NCBI GenBank assembly: GCA_947573015.1
Contig: CANPDS010000061.1
Span: 1 to 10,412, forward strand
DNA: 10,412 nt
Direction: 5' to 3'
DNA from: an uncultured Muribaculum sp.
GTDB taxonomy: Bacteria > Bacteroidota > Bacteroidia > Bacteroidales > Muribaculaceae
The notes beneath the pieces are model-generated. The model saw only the letters and a program-made list of their open reading frames with translations, did not search any database and was not told the origin of the DNA. This document shows positions 6,778 through 10,412 of this stretch, one piece after another. The translations under genes were made by a program, and so were the position numbers. Numbering within the stretch: the stretch's first letter is position 1; the number at the start of each line of letters is the position of its first letter.

Positions 6778-7773
6778 ATGAGTGAACCGGTAAACATACG
6801 TGAGCTCAACGATCTCGTAGCCTCCAAGAGCGACTTTATCAATATGATTCAGCGAGGCATGGACCAGACTATCGTGGGCCAGAAACATCTGATCGACTCT
6901 TTGCTTATCGCACTGCTTTCCAATGGCCATGTGTTGCTGGAAGGCGTTCCAGGTTTGGCCAAGACTTTGGCTATCAAGACTCTCGCACAAGTGATTGATG
7001 CGAAATACAGCCGTATACAGTTTACTCCCGACTTGCTCCCTGCTGACGTTACCGGTACAATGGTCTACAGCGTCAAGAGTGAGCAGTTTCAGGTGAAGAA
7101 AGGACCGATTTTTGCCAACTTTGTACTTGCCGATGAGATTAACCGTGCTCCTGCCAAGGTGCAGAGTGCACTACTTGAGGCCATGCAGGAACGTCAGGTG
7201 ACAATCGGCGACAATACATTCCGTCTTGACGAGCCGTTCCTTGTAATGGCAACTCAAAACCCGATCGAACAGGAGGGTACCTATCCACTTCCAGAGGCAC
7301 AGGTCGACCGTTTCCTTCTTAAGGTCGTGATCGGCTATCCCACAAAGGAGGAGGAAAAGCTCATCATACGCCAGAACATAACAAATGAACGCAAGGAAGT
7401 GCGACCGATGCTTCGTCCGCAGGAGATCCTTGAGGCTCAGAAAGTGTGCGAGAAGATCTACATTGACGAAAAGATCGAACGCTATATTGTCGACATTGTG
7501 TTTGCCACACGTTTCCCTGCCGATTATGGGCTTAACGATCTGGTGTCGATAATTGATTTCGGTGCATCTCCACGTGCGTCCATATCATTGGCACGTGCCG
7601 CACGCAGTTATGCGTTCCTCCGCGGACGTGGCTATGTTGTGCCTGAGGATGTGCGTGCTATCGCTCATGATGTGCTTCGTCACCGTCTTGGCCTTACCTA
7701 TGAGGCTGAAGCCAACAATATCACGGCTGACGACGTAATATCTGAAATTCTCGATAAGGTAGAGGTGCCCTAA
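6778..7773 (+). CDS. moxR: MoxR-family AAA+ ATPase
   Basis: A 331-residue cytoplasmic AAA+ protein of normal MoxR length. Visible motifs are the IVGQ entry segment (32-35), Walker A GVPGLAKT (56-63), Walker B VLADE (116-120) continuing into the family-typical INRAPAKVQSALLEAMQE, sensor 1 Asn161 in ATQNPIEQEGTYPLPEAQ, and Arg178 in VDRFLL at the expected arginine-finger region. The C-terminal lid carries SPRASISLARAARSYAF, also typical. MoxR ATPases are thought to act as chaperones that mature or activate VWA-domain partner proteins. Genes for a DUF58 protein and the VWA protein BatA follow on the same strand, so those are the likely clients. The start at 6778 fits the family N-terminus and lies about 40 bases past a good -7 box. 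The stop is followed by a 160-base gap holding a palindromic repeat. Confidence 0.95.
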   Translation: MSEPVNIRELNDLVASKSDFINMIQRGMDQTIVGQKHLIDSLLIALLSNGHVLLEGVPGLAKTLAIKTLAQVIDAKYSRIQFTPDLLPADVTGTMVYSVKSEQFQVKKGPIFANFVLADEINRAPAKVQSALLEAMQERQVTIGDNTFRLDEPFLVMATQNPIEQEGTYPLPEAQVDRFLLKVVIGYPTKEEEKLIIRQNITNERKEVRPMLRPQEILEAQKVCEKIYIDEKIERYIVDIVFATRFPADYGLNDLVSIIDFGASPRASISLARAARSYAFLRGRGYVVPEDVRAIAHDVLRHRLGLTYEAEANNITADDVISEILDKVEVP

Positions 7774-7790
7774 GGGTAATTTGCTCAATC

Positions 7791-7873
7791 GTAGGGATAC
7801 ACCCAGGGGTGTATCCATCAAAAAGATTGGCCTATGATGGGTCGGATGTGGACGCACCGTGGTGCGTCCCTGC
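7791..7873. repeat. Two-hairpin palindromic element (REP/BIME-like) in the moxR-DUF58 gap
   Basis: Two compact near-perfect palindromes lie 33 bases apart. The first pairs GGATACACCC (7795-7804) with GGGTGTATCC (7807-7816) around AG. The second pairs GGACGCACC (7850-7858) with GGTGCGTCC (7861-7869) around GT. The outer ends are related: GTAGGGATACACC (7791-7803) matches the reverse complement of GGTGCGTCCCTGC (7861-7873) at 10 of 13 positions, giving an overall inverted composite. Between them CCATCA (7815-7820) can pair with TGATGG (7835-7840). The layout is that of dispersed REP/BIME-type repeats, mobilised in other bacteria by RAYT transposases. It sits inside a presumed operon and could also pause transcription or alter mRNA decay. 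No T-tract follows either hairpin, so a classical terminator is unlikely. Confidence 0.72.
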
Positions 7874-7933
7874 ATTTGACCATTATCGTGATGCCATCTT
7901 CTGATTTATGAATATGGTAACAACCTACCGCTT

Positions 7934-8812
7934 ATGGATGCCAACGAGCTACTCAAAAAGATACGCAAGATTGAGATAAAGACCAAAGGTCTTTCTCAAA
8001 ATATCTTTGCCGGTGAATATCACTCGGCATTCAAGGGACGCGGCATGACCTTCAGTGAAGTGCGCGAGTATCAGTATGGCGATGATATACGCGATATTGA
8101 CTGGAATGTCACGGCGCGCCACAATCGTCCGTATGTCAAGGTCTACGAGGAGGAGCGTGAAATGACCGTGATGCTCCTTGTCGATGTGTCTGGTAGCCGG
8201 AACTTTGGCGCTATGGGTGAGCATAAACGTATGATGATCGCTGAGATAGCTGCGACTTTGGCATTCTCGGCTATTCAGAACAATGATAAGATCGGCATGA
8301 TTTTCTTCTCCGACCATGTGGAGAAATTCATACCGCCAAAGAAGGGGCGCCGTCATATATTGTTTCTCATACGTGAGTTGCTTGACTTCACACCCGAACA
8401 TCGTGGAACGGATATTGCCGAGGCTCTCCGTTATATGACCGATGCCCTAAAGAAACGTTGTACCACTTTCTTGATTTCCGACTTTATCGACACTACCGAT
8501 TATTATCGTGCATTGTCGATTGCAAATAATAAGCATGACGTCACTGCTATTCAGGTATATGACCGTCGTGACGCACAGCTGCCAGATGTCGGTTTGATGC
8601 GTGTGCAGGATCTGGAGACAGGGGCGTTGCGATGGATCAATACATCATCTTCGCGTGTGCGGCAGGCTTTCAATAAATGGTGGTATGAGCGTCAGCAGGT
8701 GATGACCGACCGTTTCAACCGTTGCGGAGTGGAATATGCCTCCATCGCCACTGATGAAGACTACGTGAAGTCGCTTATGGGGCTATTCAAGAAGCGTGGT
8801 GGCGTGAGGTAA
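7934..8812 (+). CDS. DUF58 domain protein, Bat operon
   Basis: A 292-residue protein of standard DUF58 length. The conserved DUF58 core runs from the YQYGDDIRDIDWNVTARHN region (47-64) through VKVYEEERE (68-76). It leads to a VWA-like metal-site motif DVSGS (84-88: Asp84, Ser86, Ser88). No signal peptide or membrane helix is visible, so it should be cytoplasmic. DUF58 proteins accompany MoxR ATPases in very many genomes and are presumed partners or substrates; no enzymatic activity is established. The ATG at 7934 is chosen because the two upstream ATGs (7908 and 7914) are out of frame and the protein then begins with the typical N-terminal helix (ELLKKIRKIEI). It is separated from moxR by the palindromic repeat and from the next gene by 27 bases, so cotranscription with the downstream bat genes is likely. 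Confidence 0.93.
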   Translation: MDANELLKKIRKIEIKTKGLSQNIFAGEYHSAFKGRGMTFSEVREYQYGDDIRDIDWNVTARHNRPYVKVYEEEREMTVMLLVDVSGSRNFGAMGEHKRMMIAEIAATLAFSAIQNNDKIGMIFFSDHVEKFIPPKKGRRHILFLIRELLDFTPEHRGTDIAEALRYMTDALKKRCTTFLISDFIDTTDYYRALSIANNKHDVTAIQVYDRRDAQLPDVGLMRVQDLETGALRWINTSSSRVRQAFNKWWYERQQVMTDRFNRCGVEYASIATDEDYVKSLMGLFKKRGGVR

Positions 8813-8839
8813 GCCTCATTAACTTAAAGTTACAGAACG

Positions 8840-9874
8840 ATGATCAATATTAATACATCAACAGGGATATGGCAACGCGCCTTACGGCATGCGGTGATGT
8901 TGTTGCTTGTGCTGTGTAGTCAGGCTGCTAATGCTGCCGGTCCGGTTCAGCTTAAGGCCTCGTTGGATTCCGCATATCTGCTGATGGGCAAGCAGACTAC
9001 TTTGCATATCAATCTTGTGCAGGATAACGGGACTCTTGGGCATTTTCTGAATGTCGGTGATACTCTTACCGCTGCAATTGATGTGGTGAGTGTGGGCAAA
9101 CCGGATACTTCCGATATCGGTTCCGGACGTGAGGAGATACGCCAGCAGATTATCATTCAGGCGTTCGACTCCGGACTGTACACCATTCCTCCATTTGTCT
9201 ATGCCACGGCTACAGATACTGTGGTGTCGAATGATCTGCCACTTAAGGTAGTGCCTGTTAATGTGGATTCCCTCACGACCATTCATGATTATGCCGGTAC
9301 AGCCGATGGCGGATGGCGCCTGTGGGATTTTGTTCCAGACTGGTTGGCCGATTATTGGTGGATTATACTTATCGTAGTTATTGTGGCACTCGGGGTAGCT
9401 CTGGCTATACTCCTCCGCAAAAAGAAGGTGACAAGCATTCTTCCGCAGAAAAAGCCGGTGCCACCCTACGAACTGGCTATGCAGGCTCTTACGCGCCTGA
9501 AGGAAGCAAAGCTTTGCGAGAATGGTCAAGAAAAAGAATTCTATACCAGACTTACAGAAATCTTGCGTACTTATCTTGATAAACGGTTTGGTATCAATGC
9601 CATGGAGATGACCTCCAGCCAGATAATGCAACATGTGGAGCGTCATGATCTCACTCGGCCCTCTTCTGCGCTGATGAAGCAGATACTCGAGATGGCAGAT
9701 TTTGTGAAGTTCGCCAAAGTGCGTCCTTTACCAGATGACAATGTCAAGAGTTTCAACATGGCTACACGTTTTGTAGAGGACACAAAACCGGCTCCTGAAC
9801 CTGCCGAAACATACGAACCTACCGGCGATACTTCTTCGTCTGATCAAGCAGTTAACAATAAATCAACGAAATAA
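8840..9874 (+). CDS. Bat-operon membrane protein with BatD-like periplasmic part and DUF4381-like tail
   Basis: A 344-residue protein. Residues 1-33 form a signal peptide with basic residues (Arg13, Arg16), a hydrophobic core (18-26) and an Ala-Asn-Ala-like end. Residues 35-142 are beta-rich (VQLKASLDSAYLLMGKQTTLHI, then GLYTIPPFVY) and resemble the periplasmic immunoglobulin-like repeats of BatD. A membrane helix follows at about 173-193, flanked by RKKK (193-196) on the cytoplasmic side. The cytoplasmic part (about 208-312) is helical, with FYTRLTEILRTYLDKRFGINAMEMTSSQI resembling DUF4381-type proteins found next to bat genes. The tail is low-complexity. The protein probably forms part of the membrane complex around BatA/BatB, but its exact role is unknown. 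Cys26 is not a convincing lipobox because Leu precedes it. The stop shares one base with the batA start (TAATG), indicating coupling. Confidence 0.82.
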   Translation: MININTSTGIWQRALRHAVMLLLVLCSQAANAAGPVQLKASLDSAYLLMGKQTTLHINLVQDNGTLGHFLNVGDTLTAAIDVVSVGKPDTSDIGSGREEIRQQIIIQAFDSGLYTIPPFVYATATDTVVSNDLPLKVVPVNVDSLTTIHDYAGTADGGWRLWDFVPDWLADYWWIILIVVIVALGVALAILLRKKKVTSILPQKKPVPPYELAMQALTRLKEAKLCENGQEKEFYTRLTEILRTYLDKRFGINAMEMTSSQIMQHVERHDLTRPSSALMKQILEMADFVKFAKVRPLPDDNVKSFNMATRFVEDTKPAPEPAETYEPTGDTSSSDQAVNNKSTK

Positions 9875-10412
9875 TGCAGCTCGCTCATCCTGAATATCTT
9901 TGGCTATTCCTTATCTACCTGCCGCTGATAGCATGGTATGTGTGGAAGCATCGTTCGGCATTTCCGGCGCTTGGTATATCCACCGTCGGGCCGTATGCCT
10001 CGTTGCCCCGCTCCTTTAAGGAGGTTCTTATACATCTGCTCTTCTTGTTGCGTCTGGGTGCGATAGGCTGTGTGATAATTGTGCTCGCACGTCCACAGAC
10101 ACGCGACAGTTGGCGCACATCATCTACCGAGGGTACGGATATCGTGCTCGCTATCGATATTTCCTCCTCAATGCTTGCCAGAGACTTTACTCCCGACCGA
10201 TTCGAGGCTGCAAAAGATGTGGCTGCACGCTTTGTTGCCGGTCGTGAGAGTGATAATATCGGTCTGGTGATATTTGCCGGAGAGAGTTTTACCGCACTTC
10301 CGATGACTACCGACCGGGCAATGGTCACAAACTATATAAAGGATATACGTATGGGTATGCTCAACGATGGTACTGCCATTGGCGATGGTCTGGCCACCTC
10401 TATCAACCGTAT
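9874..10412 (+). CDS. batA: BatA, von Willebrand A domain membrane protein (5' part only)
   Basis: The reading frame stays open from ATG 9874 to the window edge, giving 179 codons. The start MQLAHPEYLWLFLIYLPLI is the typical BatA/BatB N-terminus: a membrane helix at about 9-23, a short cytoplasmic loop, then a second helix at about 52-72 ending in ARPQ. The VWA domain follows. DIVLAIDISSSM contains the MIDAS triplet Asp95-x-Ser97-x-Ser99, and GTAIGDGLA (166-174) contains the expected MIDAS Thr167. In this family the VWA domain sits between N-terminal helices and a C-terminal helix that would lie outside the window; full length is usually about 320-330 residues. Bat proteins are associated with aerotolerance in Bacteroides fragilis and with stress or envelope fitness elsewhere. 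The start overlaps the preceding stop by one base. Continuation into batB and later bat genes is expected but not visible. Confidence 0.92.
   Translation, partial: MQLAHPEYLWLFLIYLPLIAWYVWKHRSAFPALGISTVGPYASLPRSFKEVLIHLLFLLRLGAIGCVIIVLARPQTRDSWRTSSTEGTDIVLAIDISSSMLARDFTPDRFEAAKDVAARFVAGRESDNIGLVIFAGESFTALPMTTDRAMVTNYIKDIRMGMLNDGTAIGDGLATSINR

Noticed and set aside
7795..7869. The two hairpins read as intrinsic terminators after moxR
   Set aside because: Neither stem is followed by a T-tract on either strand, and the downstream genes belong functionally with moxR. A dispersed repeat fits better.
8888..8930. Lipoprotein signal at Cys26 of the Bat-operon membrane protein
   Set aside because: The residue before Cys is Leu (LVLC), not Gly, Ala or Ser as a lipobox requires, and an ordinary cleavage site follows a few residues later.
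8882..9646. Open frame of 254 codons on the - strand
   Set aside because: It is antisense to the Bat-operon membrane protein, with no recognisable domain or start signals.
1..10412. CRISPR arrays, tRNA or rRNA genes, insertion-sequence transposases
   Set aside because: No regularly spaced direct repeats, cloverleaf-like segments or transposase reading frames were seen. The only repeat element found is the double palindrome at 7791-7873.

Overview
The window looks like a chromosomal segment of a Bacteroidales bacterium, plausibly a gut Muribaculaceae-type organism, although the family level is only an inference. Three things point there. Promoter-like sites match the Bacteroidetes pattern (-33 TTTG, about 19 bases, -7 TAnnTTTG). 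Starts are preceded by A/T-rich sequence without clear Shine-Dalgarno sites. The moxR-DUF58-bat gene order is the Bacteroides aerotolerance (Bat) layout. Coding is dense, almost all on the + strand, with no gene-free stretch above 300 bases. I see no phage, insertion-sequence transposase, CRISPR array or rRNA.

Left part (1-980): the first bases carry a near-perfect leftward promoter that drives something beyond the window, possibly the small SRP RNA. A secreted SGNH/GDSL hydrolase is encoded on the - strand. It is separated from the + strand genes by a 119-base divergent region holding two face-to-face -7 boxes that form an inverted repeat.

Middle (981-6642): an ABC-F translation-type ATPase with a C-terminal coiled coil is followed by an exported M13 (neprilysin/PepO-like) zinc metallopeptidase. 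Next comes an overlapping pair of HU-superfamily genes. The first is a small HU-like protein with an altered, acidic arm. The second joins an armless HU domain to a long acidic linker, one membrane helix and a LysM-like periplasmic domain. This pair, which could connect a cytoplasmic HU module to the cell wall, is the most unusual content of the window.

Right part (6723-10412): a promoter-like box precedes the Bat operon: a MoxR AAA+ ATPase, a DUF58 protein, a membrane protein with a BatD-like periplasmic part and a DUF4381-like cytoplasmic part, and the first 179 codons of batA (von Willebrand A domain), which runs off the window. In this family of systems the MoxR ATPase is thought to act as a chaperone on the VWA/DUF58 partners at the inner membrane, supporting envelope or stress fitness. 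The moxR-DUF58 gap contains a two-hairpin palindromic repeat resembling a REP/BIME element.
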